Program-made: the position numbers and the translations under genes | Notes under the pieces: model-generated | Told to the model about the DNA's origin: nothing | The model's database searches: none | The model's input: the letters and a program-made list of their open reading frames with translations, nothing else | In this document: piece after piece, positions 14,346-21,359 of the stretch | Layout: each line of letters begins with the position of its first letter | Numbering within the stretch: the stretch's first letter is position 1 | Assembly (NCBI GenBank): GCA_029258795.1 | Contig: JAPDKB010000020.1 | Span: 1 to 21,359, forward strand | Direction: 5' to 3' | DNA length: 21,359 bases | Source of the DNA: an archaeon | GTDB taxonomy: Archaea; EX4484-52; WAPT01

Positions 14346-16619
14346 TCAGAGTTTTTTAACCTCACTCCTCAACCAGCTCCTCCATAAGTTAAATGCTCGC
14401 TCATTATCGAGAGTCCCGTATTCTTCTATAACACGCTCGGAGATGATGTGGAAAGCCACATTGGCCCTCACGTAAAAATCAGCTTCCATAATCGCGAGGT
14501 TTCCTGTCTGTCTCGCCACATTGACCAGTTCCTCTTTCATTTTAGCTCTTATTTCTATGTTGTTCCATACCGCCTCCCAGTCATCGCGCCATTCCTTCAC
14601 ACGTTTGGCAATTTCGTTCAATATCAAGCTCTCTCCATTTAGCAGCGTTTCGGTTGGAACAAGTTCATCCTTTTTAGCATCATAAACCATGAGCGGAACG
14701 AAAGCCCCTTCCTTGACAGGATCCTCACTCCAGTCCTTCCTGACCTCTGTAATTTCCACCACTCTCCTGAAGGTGTGCAGACCATCGGCAGACCTCAATC
14801 TGTTCGCTATGACTATGATGTCCGTCGCCTTGAAGCTTGTGGGCGGCACTTCCAGATCGTTCACCACCCTATCAAACACACCGTAAGGAGAATCTCCGTG
14901 GATTGTGCCCGCCACAACGTTGGCTAAGGCGCCTATACGCATGGCTTCATAAAGAGCTCTTGCTTCCACACTCCTAACCTCTCCTAGAATCAAGCATGAA
15001 TCACCAAGCCTTAAGGAAACGCGCAGCGCTTCATCCGTCGGAAGCTCGCTCTCCACATGCGTGATTATGGAACGGGATTTTAAGCGGGCTATGTTGTAGC
15101 CCAGCCGCCTTAGATACTCCACCGGGAGCTCAAGCGTATCTTCCACAGTCACTATTCTGTAGCGCGGTAATATTTCGGTTAAGGTAGAACCAAGCAATGA
15201 TGTTTTACCAGCACTTCTAGTCCCCGCGTAAAGGATGGTGCGAGCTCCATCTATTATGAAAGAGATAAGTCCAGCAGCCAATGGGTTAAGCATCCTGTTA
15301 TGGATGAACAGTGGCATTGTCCACGGCTTATCTCTATGCCTTCTGAACGCAAAGGCATAGCCATCTGGGCTTAAGCTTCTGGTTATGGCTGCAACTCTGA
15401 CCCTTGCATAGGGGGTTATCATCTCCGTGTCAAGCACAGGATTTGATTCATCCAGAGGTCTTCCACTCTCTATTCTGAAGCGTGTGGCCCATGCTTCGGC
15501 ATCCTCCTGCGTTGGAATTATGTTGGTTATGCACTCCTCGTAATCAGAATGGAAGAGAAAGATAGGGGTTGTGCCGATGGGAGCGTTTATGTAGAGGTCC
15601 TGCACTTTTTCATCAGCCATCAGCACTTCAAGAATTCCATAGCCAGCAGTATACCTCGCCAAAATATTTGCCAGCTTGTTTATACTCTCTGTGCTGATTT
15701 CCAGCCTCATGTGTTCGGCAAGCTCGAGCAATAGATCCTTACCTATGTTAAAAAATATTTCTCTCGCTCTCTCCGGCTCAGCAAATTCTGCTCTTGTGGG
15801 CTTGTGCGCACCAAGGTACTGGCGTGCGGCATCAAGCAGAACGTATTCATCCTCGCTCAGCGCGAGTTCAGGAGGGATTATGTGATATTGATATTCTGGC
15901 CTTGTTGTGAGTTTGAATATCTGCACCTTTATGTCCTTACCCACAGTATAGCTGTCAATCTCCTTTCCATCAGATGGTGGGAGAAGCATGAAGCGTGTGA
16001 ACATGAAATTGGGCCTTATTATGGGGTGGAATATCTCGCGATAAATGCTTCTATCCCCCACCCTATACTCATCAAGTCGGGATTTCACAAGGTTTATGAG
16101 CTGCGTGTTTTCAAGCGCGGCTTTTAGGGGGAGAAGAGCATTTTGGAGGTAGTGGTTGATCGATTGCTGTGTTCTACCTCTGGCAACCTTTGCTCGGAGA
16201 GTTTCCTTCTTAATCTCTTTGAGGAGTGTTATATAAGCACCTATCGGGTCGCGCTTCATAATGTTAAGCAGGAGGTTCTGAATAAACGCTATTCTTGCTG
16301 GAGCCTCTGGATCGTTTGGGAATGGAGTTACCGCCCTTATAGATATGAGTTTGTTTTCGGTTGTGTAGTACTTTATGGTGGACGCTATCTCCTGAAGCAT
16401 CGAGGTCTGGGGGTAATCATATTCGAAATCCCTTGTTTGGGAGAGAACAACGCTTTGCACACCCTTTATCTGCATTAGCTTGTCTATGACTCTCGACATG
16501 CACTCCTCAAAATCCTCTATGCTCGCTCCGTACATGCAACCCAGACAGTTTATTTTGAGGCGGTGGAGCTTTCTGTCATATTCGTAGCTGCAGGGCTTTG
16601 GCATTTCCATCTGGGGCAT
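14346..16619 (-). CDS. FlaI/GspE-type secretion ATPase
   Basis: 757 residues, long for the family. The C-terminal RecA-like domain has Walker A GTRSAGKT (466-473), an Asp box VTVEDTLELPV (490-500), an atypical Walker B CLILGEVRS (542-550) and a His box GTIHGDSPYG (571-580). All are as expected for the hexameric ATPases that power archaella and type IV pili, though the P-loop reads TRSA instead of the common PTGS. The extra N-terminal part has Cys at 10, 25, 28 and 40 (C-x14-C-x2-C-x11-C), a possible metal site. It is the first gene of a two-gene unit with the FlaJ-like protein. ATG 16619 is preceded by GGTG and a TATA box in the divergent promoter. Confidence 0.92.
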   Translation of the reverse strand: MPQMEMPKPCSYEYDRKLHRLKINCLGCMYGASIEDFEECMSRVIDKLMQIKGVQSVVLSQTRDFEYDYPQTSMLQEIASTIKYYTTENKLISIRAVTPFPNDPEAPARIAFIQNLLLNIMKRDPIGAYITLLKEIKKETLRAKVARGRTQQSINHYLQNALLPLKAALENTQLINLVKSRLDEYRVGDRSIYREIFHPIIRPNFMFTRFMLLPPSDGKEIDSYTVGKDIKVQIFKLTTRPEYQYHIIPPELALSEDEYVLLDAARQYLGAHKPTRAEFAEPERAREIFFNIGKDLLLELAEHMRLEISTESINKLANILARYTAGYGILEVLMADEKVQDLYINAPIGTTPIFLFHSDYEECITNIIPTQEDAEAWATRFRIESGRPLDESNPVLDTEMITPYARVRVAAITRSLSPDGYAFAFRRHRDKPWTMPLFIHNRMLNPLAAGLISFIIDGARTILYAGTRSAGKTSLLGSTLTEILPRYRIVTVEDTLELPVEYLRRLGYNIARLKSRSIITHVESELPTDEALRVSLRLGDSCLILGEVRSVEARALYEAMRIGALANVVAGTIHGDSPYGVFDRVVNDLEVPPTSFKATDIIVIANRLRSADGLHTFRRVVEITEVRKDWSEDPVKEGAFVPLMVYDAKKDELVPTETLLNGESLILNEIAKRVKEWRDDWEAVWNNIEIRAKMKEELVNVARQTGNLAIMEADFYVRANVAFHIISERVIEEYGTLDNERAFNLWRSWLRSEVKKL

Positions 16620-16658
16620 AAAGTGACACCTTTTGGTTGTGGTGGTGTGGCTAACTTA

Positions 16659-16691
16659 TATATTAATGTTTGGTCACCACATATTAATATA
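16659..16691. promoter_or_regulatory. Dyad-symmetric bidirectional promoter
   Basis: TATATTAAT (16659-16667) and ATTAATATA (16683-16691) are exact mirror images around base 16675, which is also the centre of the 9-bp near-palindrome TGGTCACCA (16671-16679). Each arm is a TATA box for one direction: leftward for the FlaI/FlaJ pair (leader about 17 nt) and rightward for the coiled-coil genes (about 10 nt). A regulator on the central dyad would act on both operons. Confidence 0.6.
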
Positions 16692-16723
16692 GTTGCATAA
16701 AATGCGAGCTTAAAGGTGTGGAG

Positions 16724-17137
16724 ATGAGAGGTTCTGATATCAACACGATGGTCAACGAACTGTTGAGAAGAGTAAACGATAATATGAGAAGGATAAGGTT
16801 GATTGAGGAGCGCTTGAGAAATGTAGAGGTGAGGTTGAACGCTTTCGAGCGGGATTTGATCTCTTTTGAGAAGGAGATGAACAAAAAGAGTGGGGATATT
16901 GATCATGCAATAAAGCTGATTGAGGACAAAATGATAAATATAGAGACTGACATAATAGAGTTGAGGAAGGAAATAAAGAAGCTCGCGAAAGTTAGCGATA
17001 TTGAGGAGATGAAGCGTTACATAGAGTTGATATCTCCCGTCACAACCAGATATGTGACAAAAAAGGAAGTGGAGGAGATGATAAAAGAAAAGATTGAGGA
17101 ATTGCTGGAGGAGGAGCAAGGTGGGCTTGTTAGATAA
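16724..17137 (+). CDS. Coiled-coil protein, possible FlaC/FlaD-like accessory factor
   Basis: 137 residues, almost entirely charged alpha-helix with heptad-like spacing (about 10-100) and no membrane segment. A short RYVTKKEVEEMIKEKIEELL segment forms a C-terminal helix. It resembles the cytoplasmic coiled-coil factors that accompany FlaI/FlaJ in archaeal motility and pilus loci, but I see no diagnostic FlaC/E domain. ATG 16724 is chosen over GTG 16718 because GGTG at 16715-16718 is a good ribosome site for it. It overlaps the next gene by 17 bp, so the two are translationally coupled. Confidence 0.75.
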   Translation: MRGSDINTMVNELLRRVNDNMRRIRLIEERLRNVEVRLNAFERDLISFEKEMNKKSGDIDHAIKLIEDKMINIETDIIELRKEIKKLAKVSDIEEMKRYIELISPVTTRYVTKKEVEEMIKEKIEELLEEEQGGLVR

Positions 17138-17951
17138 TCTCTTTGGGAAGAAGGGTAAGAGCAGTGCATCAAAAGCTGGTAGTATTACTCCTTCCCCCTC
17201 TCCACAAAAATTACCACCCATGCAACCTGCTCCTCCAATCCCTTCTCCAATATCTGCTGCTCCCCAACCATCTTATGGGCTCGCTGATGAAACCAGATGG
17301 GTTAATTATGCCATGTCTCTCTTCTCGCAGGGGTATGGTGAAGCTGAGGTCAGGTCTGCTTTGTTATCCAACGGACTGGATGCTAATGAAATAGACAGAA
17401 TAATGACCAAAGTTATGAGGCAGGTTGTCACTTCCAGAGATAGCTATTCTCCTGCAGAATACTCAGCACCGCAGCCATTTTCGGGAGAAGACGAGGGTGT
17501 GTTTGATCTAACCCCGATGAGAAGCGGGAATGAAGAAAATGTGAGTGGTGGAAGTGAGTATTATGAGGATTATGATGAGGATTTGAGTTTCATGGAAGAA
17601 GTTTCCTCGTTAATAGAAAGCACCATAAATGAGAAGTTGGAAGTTGTGAATGACAGAATGGAAGAGATTATGAGCAGGCTTGAAAATTTAGAGAGGAATT
17701 TGAACGCGCTTTCATCAAAGTTTGAGGAGACGGTAAAAACGCTGGAAGAAAAGGACAGGGAAATTGAAAATGAGTTGAATGATCTCAAGGACAAGCTGGC
17801 AAAGTTTGACCCCAGAGTGAAAAGCTTGGAAGACGCGTTTAAAGACATAGTGCCCAACTTGGTTGATAACGTCAGAGAGGTTAGAGAGCTTGTCATGGAA
17901 ATTAAGCACAAAGAAGAAGTTAAAAAGCACAGGAAATTAAGAGAAATCTAA
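17121..17951 (+). CDS. Coiled-coil protein with Pro-rich linker
   Basis: 276 residues from GTG 17121, with a GGAGGAGG ribosome site just ahead (17108-17115) inside the previous gene. An earlier in-frame TTG (17094) is less likely. Order: a basic amphipathic tip GLLDNLFGKK (2-11); a Pro/Ser-rich linker (about 15-50); a small helical domain (58-98) with W-x6-LF-x-QG and E-V-R-x2-L-x3-GL repeats, like a short tri-helical binding module; an acidic stretch (about 125-155); and a long coiled coil (160-270). There is no signal or membrane segment. Convergent with the next gene, 3 nt between stops. Likely a cytoplasmic partner of the FlaI/FlaJ-like machine, by promoter sharing only. Confidence 0.75.
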   Translation: MGLLDNLFGKKGKSSASKAGSITPSPSPQKLPPMQPAPPIPSPISAAPQPSYGLADETRWVNYAMSLFSQGYGEAEVRSALLSNGLDANEIDRIMTKVMRQVVTSRDSYSPAEYSAPQPFSGEDEGVFDLTPMRSGNEENVSGGSEYYEDYDEDLSFMEEVSSLIESTINEKLEVVNDRMEEIMSRLENLERNLNALSSKFEETVKTLEEKDREIENELNDLKDKLAKFDPRVKSLEDAFKDIVPNLVDNVREVRELVMEIKHKEEVKKHRKLREI

Positions 17952-17954
17952 AGG

Positions 17955-18416
17955 TTATTTCTTAGCTATCAAATACACAGCCCCAAAAGTCACTAAAAGA
18001 ACTATGATCGTCATGACTGTTTCTGAACTGATTGAAGCTGTGGTGCCACTTGCAAGCATGTATGCAATGGCAACTATTATTACTGCGCCTATTCCGGCTA
18101 TGTATTTGGTATCGCCTCCAAAAACCTCTTCCGGCTTGACGCCGAAAAGAGCCAAGAAAATTATCAGAATTACTATAGCGGCTATTATCGTTCCCGCTAT
18201 CCCGAAAATCTGGGTGAAGAAAACACCCCTCAATGTGTACGTTGCCAGGAAAGCTATGGCTATTGCTATTGCACCATTCACCGAAACTTCCTCACTTATC
18301 GTTTTTTTGTTCTGAAGGATTCCAAAGACCACTGCAAGGATAAGAACGAATGGCATGAAAAAGTCGTAAAATCCGAGCTGTGCCAGGTTATCAAGCACAC
18401 TCTGAATCAAAGACAT
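17955..18416 (-). CDS. Small multi-helix membrane protein A
   Basis: 153 residues. About five hydrophobic segments (near 19-38, 46-64, 69-92, 104-122, 130-151) with few charges between. The start QSVLDNLAQLGFYDFFMPFVLILAVVFG matches the N-termini of the two following proteins, so all three are paralogs. ATG 18416 has an AGGTGAG ribosome site. It lies 28 nt downstream of protein B, in the same unit. No known family is recognised. Function unknown; the location suggests a membrane component next to the secretion-type genes. Confidence 0.8.
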   Translation of the reverse strand: MSLIQSVLDNLAQLGFYDFFMPFVLILAVVFGILQNKKTISEEVSVNGAIAIAIAFLATYTLRGVFFTQIFGIAGTIIAAIVILIIFLALFGVKPEEVFGGDTKYIAGIGAVIIVAIAYMLASGTTASISSETVMTIIVLLVTFGAVYLIAKK

Positions 18417-18444
18417 TCGCGCTCACCTATAGGATGATTCACTT

Positions 18445-18936
18445 TCATCCTCTCATCGCTATCCAGATGACCAGCAGGATGAATCCAAATACGAACAGCA
18501 CGGTCATAGTTTCCTGCGAGATACCAGCTGAAAGTCCTCCGCCGTAAGCGTTATTGTAAACTATCCATGCAAGAATGACCAAAGCTGCAACCACAATGTA
18601 TTTTATTTTGTCTTCTTGGAATATTCCGCCTTTCCCACCTCCAATCTCGAAGCCCATTATCGCAACAAAAAGCACCAAAACTAAAAGCGCTGACAGTATC
18701 ATGGACATGCCGCCGAAGAGTCTGGAGTAATAAGCGGCTATACCTCCAACAGGAGTGTAGTTCACAACAAAGAATGCTATGGCTGCTGAGATTATTGCGA
18801 TTATACCTCTATCCTCTCCAAAAATTCCAGTCCTCTGGAGCAATCCAAAAACTATGCCGAAGAAGAGGAGCCAGGGTAAAACAAAATCATAAAAGCCGAC
18901 CTGATTCAAAATGCCTATGACATCAAGGAAGTTCAT
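18445..18936 (-). CDS. Small multi-helix membrane protein B
   Basis: 163 residues, with the same five-segment pattern as protein C and the N-terminus MNFLDVIGILNQVGFYDF. The start is ATG 18936: it matches the paralog's start and has an AGGTGAG ribosome site about 6 nt upstream. An upstream ATG at 18957 would overlap the stop of protein C. The last helix (LLVIWIAM) is identical to that of protein C, with 33 identical bases in DNA (18452-18484 versus 18997-19029). Function unknown. Confidence 0.8.
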   Translation of the reverse strand: MNFLDVIGILNQVGFYDFVLPWLLFFGIVFGLLQRTGIFGEDRGIIAIISAAIAFFVVNYTPVGGIAAYYSRLFGGMSMILSALLVLVLFVAIMGFEIGGGKGGIFQEDKIKYIVVAALVILAWIVYNNAYGGGLSAGISQETMTVLFVFGFILLVIWIAMRG

Positions 18937-18956
18937 TTGACTCACCTTTTCAACCA

Positions 18957-19481
18957 TTATTTTTCTTGTTGATTTCCTCCACCGCCTTTCCCACCGCTCA
19001 TCGCTATCCAGATGACCAGCAGGATGAATGCAAGTGTGAGTATCACCACAAGCGTGTCGTTTGAAAGCCCTGCCCTTCCGTATCCACCAAGAGCGTTGGT
19101 GTATGCTAGATAAGCAAAGATGACAAGCATTATCACGACAGCGTATTTTATCGGAGGTTGTTTATCTCCACCCTCCTTGAACACATTCTCCACACCCATG
19201 ATAGCTGCGAACAGCATTAACACGAGTAAAGCTCCTATAATCATTCCAGCCCCTCCAAACAGTGTGGAGAAAAACTGAGCAAGAGTTGTGCCAGCGGGAG
19301 TGAAAGCAACTATGAAAAACGCTATGGCTGCTGATATTATTGCGTTTATGCCTCGCTCTTCAGTTATTATTTTCTTGTTTTGTAACAATCCAAAAATTAT
19401 GCCGAAAAACAGAAGCCACGGTACGACCACATCATAAAAGCCAACCTGATTGAGCACGTTCAGCACGTCAAGGAAGTTCAT
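18957..19481 (-). CDS. Small multi-helix membrane protein C
   Basis: 174 residues with about five membrane segments and a short Gly/Lys-rich tail (GGKGGGGNQQEK). It is a close paralog of protein B: FLDVLNVLNQVGFYDVVVPW in place of FLDVIGILNQVGFYDFVLPW. The leader has GGTGAT a few bases before ATG 19481, and a TATA box (19534-19546) lies upstream. It is the first gene of the C-B-A unit. Product not recognised. Confidence 0.8.
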   Translation of the reverse strand: MNFLDVLNVLNQVGFYDVVVPWLLFFGIIFGLLQNKKIITEERGINAIISAAIAFFIVAFTPAGTTLAQFFSTLFGGAGMIIGALLVLMLFAAIMGVENVFKEGGDKQPPIKYAVVIMLVIFAYLAYTNALGGYGRAGLSNDTLVVILTLAFILLVIWIAMSGGKGGGGNQQEK

Positions 19482-19533
19482 ACTGGCATCACCACCATTT
19501 CATGGTTCTTAGTTTGATTAAGGTATTGAAGGC

Positions 19534-19546
19534 ATATATAAATTTT
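19534..19546 (-). promoter_or_regulatory. TATA box for membrane protein C-B-A unit
   Basis: ATTTATATATG on the minus strand, overlapping the stop codon of the upstream gene, places a start near 19512 and a leader of about 30 nt. Confidence 0.5.
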
Positions 19547-20030
19547 ATCCATTCTCAGTTCCCGAATGTTTAGTTCCGAGCAGCAGGATCATTACCACTA
19601 TGAAAATACCAATACCCCACACCACATTTTCTTCCATGCTCGGACTTATGAATGACAGCATTCCTCCTTGGTAAAAGATGTAGAGCAGCAAGAGAAGGAA
19701 AAAAAGAACTATCACACTTATCATTGTGTCCCTAGAAGGGGATTGAGAATCTTTATCCTTACCAATTCCCAGATTGTTCTTGATCAGAATGAAAAGGAAC
19801 AGAAAAACTAGAATTACGGCGGCGTAAGGCATTATCTGCCAGATGAACATAACGACGCTCTGGTTGAGAGAGGCAAAAAGCGCTATAGCCACGGAAACGA
19901 GAGTGGCAGCTGACTTGTCTTTACCAAGGTTTGTGAGCTTGACCGTGCCAAAAACTATTGCAAAAATTAGCAAGAATGCTCCTGCAAACTGAATCAATGG
20001 GTCATTTGCCATGAAGTATGGGGAGAGCAT
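19545..20030 (-). CDS. Small multi-helix membrane protein D
   Basis: 161 residues with four to five hydrophobic segments (about 13-28, 40-60, 65-85, 100-122, 132-152). It shares the overall size and pattern of proteins A-C, including the first-helix 'IFAIVFG' theme, but has diverged and carries a charged loop with many Lys/Asp at about 83-97. ATG 20030 is preferred, with GTGA 5 nt upstream; GTG 20039 and ATG 20012 are alternatives. It lies 32 nt after the larger membrane gene. Function unknown. Confidence 0.7.
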   Translation of the reverse strand: MLSPYFMANDPLIQFAGAFLLIFAIVFGTVKLTNLGKDKSAATLVSVAIALFASLNQSVVMFIWQIMPYAAVILVFLFLFILIKNNLGIGKDKDSQSPSRDTMISVIVLFFLLLLLYIFYQGGMLSFISPSMEENVVWGIGIFIVVMILLLGTKHSGTENG

Positions 20031-20062
20031 GGGGGTCACTCGCTTTAGTTTTTCAGGAACTT

Positions 20063-20857
20063 TTAAACTATTGAAGGGTCACGATTTACATCTTTTTCCG
20101 CATTTCTAGTAATTTTTTCAGCTTCTTTATCCTTTATACCTCCGCTTTCTATTGTTGCTTCTGTGTCTTTTTCTACAATCTCTTTTATTTTTTTTCCGTA
20201 TCTTTTCATATACTCTTTTTTTATCTTTTCCCAATCTTCGTTAGTTATTCCTAATTTTATTCTTGTGTTTTCATTTTCTCTGAGCTTGTATTCTACATCA
20301 GCAAGCCGTTTGTGTAACTCTTGGATAACGTACGCCCACCCTTCTCCTTTCAATTCATGTTTTGACTCTATTCTCTCTATTGCTTTTCTGAGTACTTCCC
20401 TTTCATATTCTAATCTCACGGTTTCTCCGACTAGTTGAAACAAAAATGTCTTGTCGTACCTTTTGTATTTTTTGTAGAACCATTCTCCGAGTTTTCCCAT
20501 ACCCTTTGCTCCCAGTTTTAGAAGTCCTGCTTCCGTTTCTTTGCTCATTATCATTCGTTTGAAGGTTTTGAATGTGCCTAACACAAGAGCGATTATAAAG
20601 ATAGGGACAAATAGATGAGCTATCACTGGATACCATCCGTTAACTATTATGACAGCAAGTGCTCCAATAGTTATCAAATTTTTTACTTTTGTATGACCGC
20701 CAGCAAAAGTTGAGGAGAAGACATTTAGAATTATATACAAACCTATAACTGGAAGGAGTATCCCATATACTATATCATGAGTAAACTCTCCAGTTAGAAA
20801 TGGGTCAGCAGGATCAAATCTAAGGAGGGAATAAAACAGCATGTCGTATATGTCCAT
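20063..20857 (-). CDS. Membrane protein with long charged cytoplasmic tail
   Basis: 264 residues. An N-terminal part with three hydrophobic helices (about 28-48, 58-75, 78-98) is followed by about 160 residues of highly charged, largely helical, coiled-coil-prone sequence rich in Lys and Glu. That is a topology for an anchor holding a cytoplasmic partner. The start has the perfect ribosome site GGAGGTGA (20864-20871), 6 nt from ATG 20857. It is first in a unit with protein D and shows no recognisable domain. Confidence 0.8.
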   Translation of the reverse strand: MDIYDMLFYSLLRFDPADPFLTGEFTHDIVYGILLPVIGLYIILNVFSSTFAGGHTKVKNLITIGALAVIIVNGWYPVIAHLFVPIFIIALVLGTFKTFKRMIMSKETEAGLLKLGAKGMGKLGEWFYKKYKRYDKTFLFQLVGETVRLEYEREVLRKAIERIESKHELKGEGWAYVIQELHKRLADVEYKLRENENTRIKLGITNEDWEKIKKEYMKRYGKKIKEIVEKDTEATIESGGIKDKEAEKITRNAEKDVNRDPSIV

Positions 20858-20863
20858 ATGGTT

Positions 20864-20871
20864 TCACCTCC
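20864..20871 (-). promoter_or_regulatory. Full-length Shine-Dalgarno GGAGGTGA
   Basis: An exact 8-base match to the anti-SD consensus decides the start at 20857. It is the strongest ribosome site in the window. Confidence 0.8.
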
Positions 20872-20895
20872 ATTACCGAAATTTTCATTTTCTTT

Positions 20896-20906
20896 CAATA
20901 TAAAAA
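20896..20906 (-). promoter_or_regulatory. TATA box upstream of charged-tail membrane gene
   Basis: TTTTTATATTG on the minus strand lies just after the stop of the upstream gene, about 25 bp before a probable start near 20876. This is the same arrangement as at 19534-19546. Confidence 0.45.
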
Positions 20907-20907
20907 T

Positions 20908-21359
20908 TTACTTCCCTTTCCGATTATATCTTTTTTTCCCATACTCATAAATAGCCGCTTGAATGATGTTTATCTTATCCTCAAGCTTTTCCAAACTTTC
21001 TCCAGCGGATGTTATTGCTTTATAAATCACATCGTAAAGGCCTTCGTCGACCTCCCTAACCTCGTTCAACATTCCTAAAAGCTCAGTGAGCAATTGCTGG
21101 TGTTCCTCATATTTCTGTCTTGCCCATTCCTCAAAATCACTTTTCTCCACTTTACCATATTCCTCTCTACTCTCTCGAACCACCCCTTTATTCTATCAAA
21201 TATCGCTGAAGGATCTCCGTAGATTAAGGATGCGACTCCTAGATCATCGTTACTAGTTATTTCTGGTTTGCCTTCTTTATTTTCTTTATAAAAGAGTTGG
21301 AATCCTAGTGGTTCGTACTCCTCTTTCATTGGAATCCTATCAGTTTGATTGTTTTCTTC
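20908..21359 (-). pseudogene. Helical charged protein, apparently frameshifted, 5' end beyond right edge
   Basis: Two overlapping minus-strand frames together read as one protein of about 150 residues. The upstream frame is open to the right edge and includes MKEEYEPLGFQLFYKENKEG and DPSAIFDRIKGWFERVE. The downstream frame resumes with EEYGKVEKSDFEEWARQKY and continues to a Lys/Glu-rich helical end at 20908. The switch falls in a CT-rich run at 21161-21176 (GAGAGTAGAGAGG on the coding strand). The downstream frame has only a poor GTG start (21183) and no ribosome site, so an indel or sequence error is likelier than two genes. No domain is recognised. Confidence 0.5.

Noticed and set aside
16550-17221. 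223-codon minus-strand frame across the flaI start, the promoter and the first coiled-coil gene
   Set aside because: It crosses the dyad promoter and the 5' end of a secure gene, and reads as antisense of charged coiled-coil codons (Leu/His/Tyr-rich).
17094-17951. Longer TTG-started version of the second coiled-coil gene
   Set aside because: The GGAGGAGG ribosome site is placed for GTG 17121, and the extra residues (NCWRRSK) are just overlap with the upstream gene.

Overview
The window looks archaeal. The signs are TATA boxes about 25 bp ahead of starts, leaderless-type genes beside GGTGA-led genes, Arg codons mostly AGA/AGG with frequent ATA, an S-layer gene, an archaeal-type TmcA, and FlaI/FlaJ-type secretion proteins. 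The very tight packing (convergent stops 2-4 nt apart), the S-layer type, the tandem AAA_14/DUF4143 ATPases and the many small helical membrane proteins best fit a small-genome DPANN-like lineage, probably from a warm habitat. That placement is inference, about 50-60% sure; a compact euryarchaeote is the main alternative.

Layout. 1-2299 (-): most of an S-layer protein, cut by the left edge, then a 413-bp gene-free promoter region. 2713-9455 (+): five consecutive paralogous ATPase genes (AAA_14 + winged helix + PD-(D/E)XK-like C-terminus), each with its own leaderless-type promoter. 9458-11833 (-): tmcA, divergent from a small ASCH-domain gene (11874-12236, +). 12241-16619 (-): a FlaJ-like membrane platform and a FlaI-like secretion ATPase, sharing a two-way promoter with two coiled-coil genes (16724-17951, +). 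17955-20857 (-): four small multi-helix membrane proteins, three clearly paralogous, and a membrane protein with a charged cytoplasmic tail. 20908-21359 (-): a coiled-coil reading frame that appears broken by a frameshift and runs off the right edge.

How the genes may work together. The ATPase array is the most unusual part. N-terminal halves and promoters have diverged while the last ~70-85 codons are kept nearly identical in a mosaic pattern. Four of the five promoters carry a short motif repeated 32-33 bp apart around the TATA box, and the fifth has a perfect 32-bp palindrome. This suggests a family of self-regulated ATPases with a shared C-terminal module. The tmcA/ASCH pair could be a writer and a hydrolase of N4-acetylcytidine. 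The flaI/flaJ and coiled-coil genes share a dyad-symmetric promoter and so probably make one archaellum/pilus-like machine; no pilin or prepilin peptidase gene is visible here.
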